38,123 bases of DNA from JBMOPD01 sp049323615 (GCA_049323615.1 JBMOPD010000066.1:1-38123); one strand, 5' to 3'; shown: positions 1 to 7,245, counted from the first letter of the stretch. The notes: a model not told the origin generated them from the letters alone. Numbers and translations: made by a program.

Positions 1-227
1 TCCAAATCGTCATCCGTTCCGGCTCATTCGCAAGAGACTGTAACAGTCTCCGGTAATATCGCTCGATTGATGCCTTCTCCCTTTCGATAGCAACCTCTAA
101 AGTATTGTACGTCCCAAAAGAAGGAGCGGGGCTTTAGGAAAGGCTGTAAGCATTCTGGATTCCGGATTCTGAATTCTGGATTCCCGCCGCTGGAACAGCG
201 GCGCCGCCCGCAAGGGCGGCTTTTTTA
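1..227. repeat. End repeat, copy 1 (partial, 3' half)
   Basis: Bases 1-227 match 441-667 with a single difference that I can see (C at 163 versus T at 603), giving a 440-bp tandem period. The copy is cut by the window start. It contains a perfect hairpin with arms GAGACTG and CAGTCTC around TAA (34-50), a run of ATTCTGGATT-type words (151-181), a GC hairpin and a terminator. I find no convincing gene in it. Confidence 0.95.
203..226 (+). terminator. Intrinsic terminator at end of repeat copy 1
   Basis: A perfect 7-bp stem (GCCGCCC / GGGCGGC) with a GCAA loop is followed directly by six T residues. A second hairpin (arms CGCCGCTG and CAGCGGCG) lies just upstream. It reads on the plus strand. 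Confidence 0.85.
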
Positions 228-667
228 CCGTTAAAGAAAGTATATGTCGATTTTAAAGTACTAAAGTAACCTTTGGTTTGCATACAAACCCCATAATAGC
301 TTTATGGCGCATTGGAGAAGACATCGCACTCGCGAACCCGACCTGCGACTGAACAGTCTCTAAAGCTCTTTGCCGACGGAAGCCGACCGCCCTCGAACGC
401 CGCGTCCATGCGGCTCTCGGGCTTTTGGCCGCATCCGGCGTCCAAATCGTCATCCGTTCCGGCTCATTCGCAAGAGACTGTAACAGTCTCCGGTAATATC
501 GCTCGATTGATGCCTTCTCCCTTTCGATAGCAACCTCTAAAGTATTGTACGTCCCAAAAGAAGGAGCGGGGCTTTAGGAAAGGCTGTAAGCATTCTGGAT
601 TCTGGATTCTGAATTCTGGATTCCCGCCGCTGGAACAGCGGCGCCGCCCGCAAGGGCGGCTTTTTTA
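228..667. repeat. End repeat, copy 2 (complete 440-bp unit)
   Basis: This is the only complete unit in the window; it matches copy 1 in its 3' half and copy 3 (37747-38123) in its 5' part. Perfect hairpins in it include GGTTTG-CATA-CAAACC (275-290), GACTG-AA-CAGTC (347-358) and GAGACTG-TAA-CAGTCTC (474-490). The minus strand of about 310-505 is a diverged homologue of 30311-30490. A 66-codon open frame on the minus strand (253-453) is probably incidental. I see no transposase and no obvious terminal inverted repeats, so mobility is unproven. Confidence 0.93.
643..666 (+). terminator. Intrinsic terminator at end of repeat copy 2
   Basis: The stem GCCGCCC / GGGCGGC with a GCAA loop is followed by TTTTTT. 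It is identical to the terminator in copy 1 and would insulate the downstream gene at 786 from transcription coming through the repeat. Confidence 0.85.
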
Positions 668-785
668 GCCCCATAATTATGGGCTCCGGAAGGAATTCCG
701 GCCGGTGCTGTGCAGCGCAAATAAAGAATTAAATAATGGGAATATTAATAATCGGGGCTATTCATAAAATCAGGGGGTAAAGCGG

Positions 786-1283
786 ATGAAACTTCTGGAA
801 AAAGTGGTTGCCCGGGAAGGTAAAGGTATCCACGCAGGGGAGTCCTATATTTTATGGTCGCAGTTGCAGGCAAGGTACGATACCCTGGAACTGGCTCAGT
901 TTCATGCCAGTCTGGCCAGTGACGAGGACTTCAAACTGCTGGTGGACAGGGGGATAGACGGTTTAATAAAGCCACAGATTAAAAAACTGGAAGATACAAT
1001 GAACCGCTACCGGATTCCCCTTCCCACCCGTCCGCCAAGGGACATAAATTTACCCGCCAGTGCATTTGAAGCGGCCAGGGATGAATCGATGTTCCGCATC
1101 ATTTTGTCCGGCAGCCAGACCGCCCTCCTAGTGCACGCCAAGGCGATAAACGCCTGCACCAACGACTCGCTCAGGAATATGTTTTTAAATTTTTTCAATG
1201 ATGAGGCCCATATGTACGACGACCTGGTAAAATTCGGCAAAATAAAAGGTTGGGTGCATATGCCGCCCCGGTACAAGCATTAA
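786..1283 (+). CDS. DUF3231 / spore-coat-like helical-bundle protein
   Basis: A 165-residue soluble, mostly helical protein. The pattern resembles one DUF3231 repeat, a ferritin-like four-helix-bundle family found in sporulating Firmicutes and related to coat proteins of the CotF type; many members carry two such repeats, so this is a short form. Helical segments are visible at about 15-60, 60-80, 92-125 and 127-150. There is no signal peptide. The ATG at 786 follows an AGGGGG ribosome site with a 9-nt gap. It stands alone, just downstream of the terminator of the repeat. A role in spores is inferred from the family only; the biochemical function is unknown. Confidence 0.6.
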   Translation: MKLLEKVVAREGKGIHAGESYILWSQLQARYDTLELAQFHASLASDEDFKLLVDRGIDGLIKPQIKKLEDTMNRYRIPLPTRPPRDINLPASAFEAARDESMFRIILSGSQTALLVHAKAINACTNDSLRNMFLNFFNDEAHMYDDLVKFGKIKGWVHMPPRYKH

Positions 1284-1344
1284 AACTTTTACTGAAAACC
1301 TTACGGGTCAGGAGAAACTCTAACCCCTGATCACCAATCCCTTC

Positions 1345-1809
1345 TTATAAAACAGGTCCCCGTCCGGTGGCCAGGGCCCTGTATTCTTTCATTATTTTTT
1401 CGACCTGAACGACATCTTCCTCATCGTGACAGCGCACGGCCACAATGACCTCACCGGCAGCCGGGTTTTTCCCGGCCTGCCTTTTTTTCTGAACAGCACG
1501 GTCCAGCAGGTAACCGGTTCCGCCCCCGGCCACAGCCCCGGCCAGCCCCAGGGCGATAGGCCCCGCAGGCACTATGGATCCGTAAATTACACCCATCAGC
1601 ATGCCTATGGAAGAAAGAATGGTAATGCCGTCCACCAGGCTGGCGCTGTCGTTCCTGTAAATGGAATCCAGCAGTGTCTGCCCCTCCGGCAGCTGGGGTT
1701 CCAGCACCACCACCGCCAGCCTTTCCCCGCCGAAACCATACTCCTTCAGTTTGTCAATCCCCAACTCCAGGGCCAGCGAAGGCGTGAACAGGCCGTAGAC
1801 GCAAAACAT
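1345..1809 (-). CDS. Conserved hypothetical protein with glycine-zipper membrane hairpin
   Basis: A 154-residue protein of unknown function. A hydrophilic, possibly nucleotide- or ligand-sensing N-terminal part (about 1-60) is followed by two adjacent hydrophobic stretches at about 68-85 and 87-105, rich in Gly and Ala, and a basic, then acidic, C-terminal domain. This resembles small membrane-hairpin stress proteins, but I cannot name the family. The reading frame is open further upstream to 2016, but the start is placed at the ATG at 1809 because a perfect AGGAGG sits 5 nt before it; the longer form would overlap the divergent neighbour at 1891. The 81-bp gap between the two genes should hold both promoters. 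Confidence 0.65.
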   Translation of the reverse strand: MFCVYGLFTPSLALELGIDKLKEYGFGGERLAVVVLEPQLPEGQTLLDSIYRNDSASLVDGITILSSIGMLMGVIYGSIVPAGPIALGLAGAVAGGGTGYLLDRAVQKKRQAGKNPAAGEVIVAVRCHDEEDVVQVEKIMKEYRALATGRGPVL

Positions 1810-1890
1810 ACAGTCCTCCTGTTTTTTCATAGGATAGGCAAAATATTTCCTGGTTATTCTAGCTGTTGACAGGGAGGTAACCGTTATACC

Positions 1891-2637
1891 ATGGTGCGAA
1901 AAGAAGATTTCCGGCTGGTCAGGATGGCGCTTTCCGGCTGGGATACGGCCATATTGCACAACAAAAACCCCTGGATGCCCATGTGGTGGTCCGTAGCGCT
2001 GCCGGGGCTCGGCCACCTCTGCCAGGGGAACTATGTCAGGGGACTGATGCTGATGTCCTGGGAGATACTGGTTAACCTTAAGGCCAACCTGAACCTCAGC
2101 ATAATGTACACCTTTACCGGGCGGTTTGAAAAGGCCGGGGAAGTGCTGGACTCCGGCTGGGCCCTATTTTACGGGGTAATCTTTTTTTTTGCCGTGTTTG
2201 ACAGCTACCGGACAGCCGTGGAGGTCAACATGCTGGCCCGGCTGGAGCGCAGTCAGCCCCGCCGGTACTACAAATTCATGGAAATGCCCACCGGCGGAGT
2301 AAACTACCTGGATAAGGGCAATCCCTGGGTGGCTGCGGCCTGGTCCGCCCTTCTGACGGGGTTCGGCCACATATACAACGGAAAAACCTTCAAAGCGCTT
2401 ATACTGCTGGGCTGGGCGGTGGCCACCATATATTTCGCCCATTTGAACAACGCCATTATTGATACCTTCAACGGGCGGTTCCAGCGAGCCGCTGAGAACG
2501 TCGACTACCAGTGGCTGCTCTTTTTCCCCTCCGTATATTTTTTCGCCATATGGGACGCTTACACTGACTGTGTGGAAATGAACAAATTGTTTGCCGAGGC
2601 GCAAAAAGAATATTTAAGGGAAAAATACGGCCGTTGA
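1891..2637 (+). CDS. Polytopic membrane protein with internal duplication (TM2-like)
   Basis: A 248-residue integral membrane protein made of two tandem copies of about 90 residues. The first runs from about residue 25 (NPW, GLGHL, GRFEKAGE, FDSYRTAVEVN), the second from about 143 (NPW, GFGHI, GRFQRAAE, WDAYTDCVEMN). Each copy has a glycine-containing first membrane segment, a second segment, the G-R-F motif and a third segment ending in an acidic-aromatic motif. The layout recalls TM2-domain proteins, but no function can be assigned. The ATG at 1891 has AGGGAGG 13 nt upstream, which is rather far; a GTG at 1894 is an alternative. It converges on the gene at 2643 with only 5 bp between the stop codons. 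Confidence 0.7.
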   Translation: MVRKEDFRLVRMALSGWDTAILHNKNPWMPMWWSVALPGLGHLCQGNYVRGLMLMSWEILVNLKANLNLSIMYTFTGRFEKAGEVLDSGWALFYGVIFFFAVFDSYRTAVEVNMLARLERSQPRRYYKFMEMPTGGVNYLDKGNPWVAAAWSALLTGFGHIYNGKTFKALILLGWAVATIYFAHLNNAIIDTFNGRFQRAAENVDYQWLLFFPSVYFFAIWDAYTDCVEMNKLFAEAQKEYLREKYGR

Positions 2638-2642
2638 CTTTT

Positions 2643-3116
2643 TTATCTTCCAGGGCCTTCATCGCCTTTTACCGCTGGGGCTGCCGCTATTGGGGGGAAT
2701 AAAAGGTCGGTAAGCAAAGCCAGCAGGGTAAGCCCCGCTATGTCCAGGAACCAGCTGTACCACAGCCTCCAGTGCGGGTAGACGATGACGCCCAGACTGT
2801 ACATCACCGCTTCCACAGCCAGAAATATGGTGGACATATAAACGGTGTAAAGAAATCTTTTGTCCCACCGCCCGGGCAGCCAGGCCAGGAATAAAAGGGA
2901 AACGGCGTATGCGTTGACGATGTGAAACAGCGGCTGCCTGCCCAGGTAAATTATCCCCCGCGGATATGCGTAAAGGTTGTATTTGGTGCCGAAGTAGTCC
3001 GCCAAAACCGTAAGGACCACGCCTATGAGGCCGGCCTTCCACACTTTGAAAAATTTCCCGCCCACCAAAAAATAGACCAGCGCCCAGGCTACGATTGTAT
3101 AAATAAAGTAGTGCAT
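2643..3116 (-). CDS. CBO0543-type multipass membrane protein
   Basis: A 157-residue membrane protein with about five hydrophobic segments (roughly 3-20, 27-43, 62-80, 90-108, 118-137). Motifs such as YAYPRGIIYLG and PHWRLWYSW match the pattern of the CBO0543 family found in spore-forming Firmicutes; its function is unknown. An in-frame TTG at 3134 lengthens the frame by six codons, but the ATG at 3116 is preferred because GGAAGTG lies upstream of it and nothing similar precedes the TTG. The C-terminal tail is short, polar and Pro/Ala-rich. It converges with the membrane protein at 1891. Confidence 0.65.
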   Translation of the reverse strand: MHYFIYTIVAWALVYFLVGGKFFKVWKAGLIGVVLTVLADYFGTKYNLYAYPRGIIYLGRQPLFHIVNAYAVSLLFLAWLPGRWDKRFLYTVYMSTIFLAVEAVMYSLGVIVYPHWRLWYSWFLDIAGLTLLALLTDLLFPPIAAAPAVKGDEGPGR

Positions 3117-3163
3117 TGGGGTCACTTCCGCCAAGATAATTTTAAGAATGGCAGGGGCAGGCC

Positions 3164-3277
3164 CTAAGTAGTCCGCCTGCCCCTGTTTTCAGGTGAAGTC
3201 CACGGTGGGCCGGGATACTGCACCTGTTGGTCCGTTTTTGTTTTTTTACCGGGACCTGTTGATTTTGTTTTTTTCAT
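3164..3277 (-). CDS. Small basic peptide gene (37 residues)
   Basis: This short gene was found from its translation signals. GAGGAG overlaps the TGA stop of the DUF3243 gene (3289) and lies 7 nt before an ATG at 3277; the frame runs 37 codons to a stop at 3164. The product starts MKKTKSTGPGKKTKTDQQ, is strongly basic at both ends and has a Pro/Trp-containing centre (QYPGPPWTSPENR). Stop-to-start spacing of 11 nt suggests translational coupling with the upstream gene. I do not recognise the family. The mix of Lys, Thr, Gly and Pro could suit a small spore or nucleic-acid-binding peptide, but that is speculation. Confidence 0.55.
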   Translation of the reverse strand: MKKTKSTGPGKKTKTDQQVQYPGPPWTSPENRGRRTT

Positions 3278-3288
3278 ATAACTTCTCC

Positions 3289-3552
3289 TCAACTGTACCC
3301 GGAGCATAGTTTTGTCATCAGGTTTGCCAGCACCTGTTTTTCCTGCTGGTCGGACACGCTCCAAAGTTCCCTCAAAACCTTCTGCTCCGAGTTTGCCGGT
3401 GGAACGTTTTCAGCCAGTATTTCCCCGGCCTGGCAGGCCAAAAGCGCTATCCTGTCCCTGGATATGCCCAGTTCCTCGGCAAATTCAACTGCCTGCGATA
3501 AATACCTCTTCCAGCTGTCCCAGTCAGCATTGACGTTACTCATAAGATCCAT
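3289..3552 (-). CDS. DUF3243 family protein
   Basis: An 87-residue soluble helical protein matching DUF3243 (YmfJ-like) of Firmicutes. Recognisable parts are the N-terminal W-x2-W-K motif (DWDSWKRYL), the LA-x-Q-x-GE(I/Y)LA segment at about 40-50, and the C-terminal LWSVSDQQEKQVLANLMTKL block. The function is unknown. Two in-frame ATGs lie close together; the one at 3552 is chosen because AGGAGG (3565-3560) is 7 nt away, whereas the ATG at 3558 is only 1 nt from it. A candidate promoter lies at 3579-3605 on the same strand. A 37-codon gene follows immediately. Confidence 0.8.
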   Translation of the reverse strand: MDLMSNVNADWDSWKRYLSQAVEFAEELGISRDRIALLACQAGEILAENVPPANSEQKVLRELWSVSDQQEKQVLANLMTKLCSGYS

Positions 3553-3578
3553 TGCCATTCCTCCTTTTTGGGGCCTGT

Positions 3579-3605
3579 ATTATAGTGTCATTCGAAAATT
3601 GTAAA
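3579..3605 (-). promoter_or_regulatory. Candidate sigma-A promoter for the DUF3243 gene
   Basis: On the minus strand a perfect TATAAT (3584-3579) is preceded by TTTACA (3605-3600) with a 15-nt spacer. The spacer is shorter than the ideal 17, so the -35 assignment is weak. Confidence 0.4.
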
Positions 3606-3840
3606 AATATACAAGGGGTTGCCCAAAAGTTGCAGGCCTCATAAATCTGGTGGGGATTCCAGCATCTTATAGCACAGAAATTAAGGTAACATACACAACT
3701 GCGCCGATAAAGGCATATGTTAAATATGAAGAAGGAAGCAATCTATCACCCGTACATATATTTTTTATTTTTAGGATAAGGAGGGACCCGCCAGGGCGGT
3801 TCCCCCCGCCGGCAGTTTGCTAACTTGGGGGGTATTAATA
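3606..3840. other. AT-rich intergenic stretch without a clear gene
   Basis: This stretch separates the DUF3243 promoter from the YabG-like gene. One plus-strand frame is open for about 60 codons (around 3650-3830) but has no ribosome site and no recognisable product. A GC-rich segment near 3790-3812 can fold (CCGCC / GGCGG). Confidence 0.4.
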
Positions 3841-4056
3841 ATGAAAATTGGTGACATTGTCACCCGAAAAGTATATGGAGAGGACATGCAATTTTGCATT
3901 CTGGGCTTCTATACCAGACAGGAGACCGGAGAAAGGGTTGCCATTCTGGCGCTCTTAGACCCCAGCCTGATCATGGAGGCAGCGGTTCAGGAACTGGCGC
4001 CGGTGTCGGCCAGACACCTTTTTGCACTTACCACCACCAATACCCAGCTGCATTAA
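3841..4056 (+). CDS. Short YabG-N-terminal-domain-like protein
   Basis: A 71-residue protein resembling only the N-terminal domain of the sporulation protease YabG: it opens MKIGDIVTRKVYGEDMQF and continues with an I-L-G-x-Y ... R-V-A-I-L-A-L strand pattern, as in the SH3-like start of YabG. Full YabG is about 290 residues, so the catalytic part is absent. The frame ends cleanly and a terminator follows, so this looks like a stand-alone small domain protein rather than recent decay. The ATG at 3841 follows a GGGGGG ribosome site by 8 nt. The family link is by pattern only; the role is unknown. Confidence 0.6.
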   Translation: MKIGDIVTRKVYGEDMQFCILGFYTRQETGERVAILALLDPSLIMEAAVQELAPVSARHLFALTTTNTQLH

Positions 4057-4073
4057 GCAATTGCCCTGTGGAG

Positions 4074-4100
4074 ACTGCTTGCAAGAGCAGTTTTTCTTTT
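4074..4100 (+). terminator. Intrinsic terminator after the YabG-like gene
   Basis: A perfect 6-bp stem ACTGCT / AGCAGT with a 6-nt loop is followed by TTTTT, C and TTTT. Confidence 0.75.
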
Positions 4101-4176
4101 TGGCGCAGGAATGGGTATGCAAATATGGAATAATACTTATGATAATAAACACCAACAATGATTAATATACAGTGGG

Positions 4177-5532
4177 GTGATGATTATAAACAGCGCAGAC
4201 ATGAAAGCCCTGGGCGGGGGGATAATTGATTCGGCCAAGCGCAGGGGCGCCGACATGGCGGAGGTGTACCTCAGCAACAACAGGGAGCTTTTTATCGAGG
4301 TCCGCGACAGCCGCGTGGAAACCATGAAACTGGCCGGGGAAAGGGGCCTCGGCCTTAGGCTGATGAAGGGAAACCGGGCGGGTTTTGCTTATACGTCGGA
4401 CCTGAGCCCCCAAAGCGCAGAGGAGGTTGTGGACCAGGCCCTGGCAAACGCCTCCAGCACGGCGGAGGACCCTTTCCGGGTGATGCCCGGCCCCGCTTCG
4501 GGATACCCGCAGCTGGACCTTTATGACCGCAGAATTATTGACACCCCGGTGGAGGAGAAAATTGAACTGGCCAGGGCCATGGAAGAAGCCGCCAAAAAAT
4601 TTGATCCCAGGGTAAAAATAATAGAAGGGTCGTCTTACACGGACGCCGAAAGCGAAGTAACGTTAATGAACAGCCTGGGGGTGGAGCTGAGCTACAGGGG
4701 AGCTTACTGCGGTATTTACATAGCGCTGGTGGCTGTCCAGGGGGGTGACAGCCAGACGGGGTTTGCCCTCAATTACAGCCTGAAGTACAGTGACCTGGAC
4801 GGTCCGGCCACCGGCCGCGAAGCCGCCATGAGGGCTGTAAGGATGCTGGGGGCCAGAACCATACCGTCCCAGACGGTCCCGGTAGTGCTGGATCCATATG
4901 TGGCCACCGGGTTTCTGGGCCTGCTTTCTCCGGCCCTGACGGCGGAGGCGGTGCAGAAGGGAAGGTCTTTGTTTGCCGGCAAGGTGGGCCAAAAGGTTGC
5001 CTCAGACAGGGTAAGCATTGTTGATGACGGTTCACTGCCCGGCGGGATAGCTTCCACTCCCTTTGACGGCGAGGGAGTGCCCACTTCACGCACAAATTTG
5101 ATCACCGGGGGCACCCTGCTGGGCTTTTTGCAAAACACTTACACAGCCGCCAGGGACGGTGTAAAATCCACCGGCAACGGAGTCAGGGGTTCGTTTAAAT
5201 CGACGCCGGAGGTGGGCGCCACAAATTTCTTTATCGAGGGCGGGGACACCGGTCCGGAAGACATCATCGGCGGCCTGACAAAGGGATTTTATGTCACCGA
5301 GGTGATGGGCATGCATACCGCCAACCCCATCTCGGGGGACTTTTCCCTGGGGGCATCGGGCCTGATGATTGAAAACGGCCGTCTTGCCTACCCGGTAAGG
5401 GGGGTTGCCCTGGCCGGCAACATGATAGACCTGATGAAAAAAATAGAAAAAGCGGGAAACGACCTCACCTTCTTCGGCGGGAGGGGCGCGCCCACCCTGC
5501 TGGTCAGTGACATGGCCATCAGCGGCAGTTGA
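4177..5532 (+). CDS. TldE/PmbA-type metalloprotease-family protein
   Basis: A 451-residue member of the TldD/PmbA family (peptidase U62). In bacteria TldD and TldE form a heterodimeric zinc protease that unfolds and digests peptides, including some modified peptides. This protein has the TldE features: N-terminal domain with AEVYLSNNRE and RDSRVETM, then a C-terminal beta domain with GEGVPTSRTNLITGG, GFYVTEVMGMHTANP and GDFSLGASG. The HExxxH zinc motif of TldD is absent, so by itself it should be non-catalytic. No tldD lies beside it, which is unusual. The start is GTG 4177 or the adjacent ATG 4180; the ribosome site is weak (GGGG). It follows a terminator, so it should have its own promoter. 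Confidence 0.85.
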   Translation: MMIINSADMKALGGGIIDSAKRRGADMAEVYLSNNRELFIEVRDSRVETMKLAGERGLGLRLMKGNRAGFAYTSDLSPQSAEEVVDQALANASSTAEDPFRVMPGPASGYPQLDLYDRRIIDTPVEEKIELARAMEEAAKKFDPRVKIIEGSSYTDAESEVTLMNSLGVELSYRGAYCGIYIALVAVQGGDSQTGFALNYSLKYSDLDGPATGREAAMRAVRMLGARTIPSQTVPVVLDPYVATGFLGLLSPALTAEAVQKGRSLFAGKVGQKVASDRVSIVDDGSLPGGIASTPFDGEGVPTSRTNLITGGTLLGFLQNTYTAARDGVKSTGNGVRGSFKSTPEVGATNFFIEGGDTGPEDIIGGLTKGFYVTEVMGMHTANPISGDFSLGASGLMIENGRLAYPVRGVALAGNMIDLMKKIEKAGNDLTFFGGRGAPTLLVSDMAISGS

Positions 5533-5544
5533 TTGTATTAGTAA

Positions 5545-5573
5545 TTTTCAATTCCTTATTCCTGTGTTAAAAT
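5545..5573 (+). promoter_or_regulatory. Candidate sigma-A promoter of aroQ-pepQ
   Basis: TTTTCA (5545-5550), a 17-nt spacer and TAAAAT (5568-5573) give a good vegetative promoter match in the short gap after the tldE-like gene. Confidence 0.5.
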
Positions 5574-5630
5574 ATCCCCGGTGCGTTTACACGGATTTGC
5601 TAAAATATTCCTGCGACGGGGGATTATAAG

Positions 5631-6065
5631 ATGAGAGTGCTGATACTAAACGGCCCCAACCTGAATCTGCTCGGCAAAAGGGAAACGGCGGTTTACGGCG
5701 CGGCAACCCTGGATGAAATCAGGCTGCAGCTGCAGCAGCTGGCCGGCCGGTTGGGGGTTGAGGTGGAATTTTACCAGTCCAACCGGGAAGGGGAACTGAT
5801 AGATAAAATCCACGAAGCCGACGGGGCGTTTGACGCCGTAGTGTTCAACCCGGGAGCTTACACGCATTACAGCATAGCCCTGCGGGATGCCGTGGCCGCC
5901 GTTTCGGCGCCGGTAATCGAGATACACATGTCAAATATTTATGCCCGGGAGGAATTTCGCCACCGTTCGGTGATTGCTCCCGTTGCGGCGGGCCAGATCA
6001 GCGGGTTCGGGGCGGGCAGCTACCTTCTGGGGCTGCAGGCCGCCTGTGAGATAGTTAAGAAGTGA
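5631..6065 (+). CDS. aroQ: Type II 3-dehydroquinate dehydratase
   Basis: A 144-residue enzyme of the shikimate pathway converting 3-dehydroquinate to 3-dehydroshikimate; the family forms dodecamers in the cytoplasm. Family signatures are all present: LNGPNLNLLGKRE at the N-terminus, the catalytic Tyr in RETAVYG (Y22), the substrate loop QSNREGELID, FNPGAYTHYSIALRDA, the catalytic His in EIHMSN (H99) and the C-terminal ISGFGAGSYLLGLQA. The length is normal for type II. The ATG follows GGGGG by about 8 nt. The stop overlaps the start of the pepQ-type gene by 4 nt, so the two are translationally coupled, as in the yqhS-yqhT pair of B. subtilis. Confidence 0.97.
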   Translation: MRVLILNGPNLNLLGKRETAVYGAATLDEIRLQLQQLAGRLGVEVEFYQSNREGELIDKIHEADGAFDAVVFNPGAYTHYSIALRDAVAAVSAPVIEIHMSNIYAREEFRHRSVIAPVAAGQISGFGAGSYLLGLQAACEIVKK

Positions 6066-7177
6066 GATGTGAAATGGAGATGCGGGATGGGGAAGATATA
6101 TTGCAAAACCGAATTAGCCGCCTGAGAGAACTGCTTCGTGAAGAAGAGGCGGATGCCTTTTTAGTCACCAGTCCTGAAAACAGGCTCTACCTTACCGGCT
6201 TTACCGGCTCAAGCGGGTGGGTTGTGGTAACTGAAAGGGAAACCTGCCTGATTACCGACTTCAGGTATGACCAGCAGGCAAGGGCGCAATCCCCTCACTG
6301 CCGGATAATAATCGCCGGGGAAACGCTAAAGGATACCCTGGGCGAATTGGCGGCCGAACTGAATATCCACCGGCTGGGGTGCGAGGGGGATGACCTGACT
6401 TACAATCAGTTTACCGCCCTCCGGGATAAGCTGCCGGGACGCGAGGTCAGGCCCCTGGCCGGGACCGTTGAGGGCCTCCGGGCGGTAAAGGAAGAACTGG
6501 AAATAAGGAAGATATCAGCAGCCGTGAAACTTGCCGACGAGGCCCTTAAGCACATTCTGCCCTATATCAGGGATGGTGTAAGGGAGCGGGATGTGGCCCT
6601 GGAAATCGAGTTTTTCATGCGCAAAGAGGGGGCCGAAGGAATATCCTTTCCTTTAATAGTGGCCTCCGGGCACAGGGCCGCCATGCCTCACGGGACCGCC
6701 TCGGACAAGGTGATACGGCGCGATGAGCTGGTAATCATGGATTTCGGCGCTACTTTGGAAGGATATAATTCGGACATAACCAGGACCGTGGCGGTTGGCG
6801 GCGCCGATAAAAGGATGGAGGAAATATACCGCATTGTGCTGGAGGCCCAGTTGGCCGGGATAAAAGCCATCCGGGCGGGCATACCGGCGTCGGAGGCGGA
6901 CAGGGCCGCCAGGAGTGTGATCGAGGGCTACGGGTATGGTGAGTATTTCGGGCACAGCACCGGACACGGGCTGGGACTTCAGATACACGAACCCCCGCGC
7001 TTATCGGCCAAGGACAATACCGAGCTGAGACCGGGGATGGTGGTGACGGTTGAGCCGGGTATTTACCTGCCCGGATGGGGAGGAGTGAGGATAGAGGATA
7101 CAGTGGTGGTGGAGAAAAATGGCTGCTGCGTGCTGACCTCCTCACCCAAGGAAAGGCTTATATCTTGCGGTCGGTAA
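6062..7177 (+). CDS. M24B Xaa-Pro peptidase (PepP/PepQ type)
   Basis: A 371-residue cytoplasmic metallopeptidase that releases or cleaves N-terminal residues before proline. It has the creatinase-like N-terminal domain (about 15-140) and the pita-bread catalytic domain. The five metal ligands are visible: D227 and D238 (MDFGATLEGYNSDITRT), H302 (GHSTGHGLGL), E331 (VEPGIY) and E345 (GVRIED). Length suits the YqhT type. The start is uncertain: GTG 6062 overlaps aroQ by 4 nt, and ATGs at 6074 and 6080 are alternatives. It lies in the conserved aroQ-pepQ-efp order. A dispersed repeat fragment lies directly after its stop. Confidence 0.9.
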   Translation: MRCEMEMRDGEDILQNRISRLRELLREEEADAFLVTSPENRLYLTGFTGSSGWVVVTERETCLITDFRYDQQARAQSPHCRIIIAGETLKDTLGELAAELNIHRLGCEGDDLTYNQFTALRDKLPGREVRPLAGTVEGLRAVKEELEIRKISAAVKLADEALKHILPYIRDGVRERDVALEIEFFMRKEGAEGISFPLIVASGHRAAMPHGTASDKVIRRDELVIMDFGATLEGYNSDITRTVAVGGADKRMEEIYRIVLEAQLAGIKAIRAGIPASEADRAARSVIEGYGYGEYFGHSTGHGLGLQIHEPPRLSAKDNTELRPGMVVTVEPGIYLPGWGGVRIEDTVVVEKNGCCVLTSSPKERLISCGR

Positions 7178-7185
7178 TGTTCAGA

Positions 7186-7245
7186 AGGATCGAAAGCCCG
7201 GATCTCCCAACCGCACCCCCGGCCAAAGATTTTCATTGTCCTTGG
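7186..7245 (+). repeat. Dispersed repeat fragment shared with 30477-30535
   Basis: About 60 bases between pepQ and efp match 30477-30535 with one indel and few substitutions. Shared blocks are AGGATCGAAAGCCCGGA, ACCGCACCCCCGGCCA and AGATTTTCATTGTCC. Only the 3' module of the larger element at 30276-30553 is present here. Confidence 0.85.

Noticed and set aside
151..181. CRISPR-like short repeats (ATTCTGGATT words)
   Set aside because: The words are adjacent and degenerate, with no spacers of constant length and no cas genes in the window.
253..453. 66-codon minus-strand open frame in repeat copy 2, also present in copy 3 (37705-37974)
   Set aside because: The homologous element at 30311-30490 carries indels that are not multiples of three and does not keep the frame. 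The C-terminal end differs between copies and no good ribosome site precedes it.
739..770. Possible sporulation promoter (GGAATA-N18-CATAAAA) before the DUF3231 gene
   Set aside because: The predicted transcription start would fall on or after the ribosome site, and the match is partial.
1866..1890. TTGACA at about 1865 as a promoter for the gene at 1891
   Set aside because: A -10 box at normal spacing would fall at or after the start codon.
3650..3830. Plus-strand frame of about 60 codons upstream of the YabG-like gene
   Set aside because: There is no ATG, no ribosome site and no recognisable product; its end runs into GC-rich repeats.
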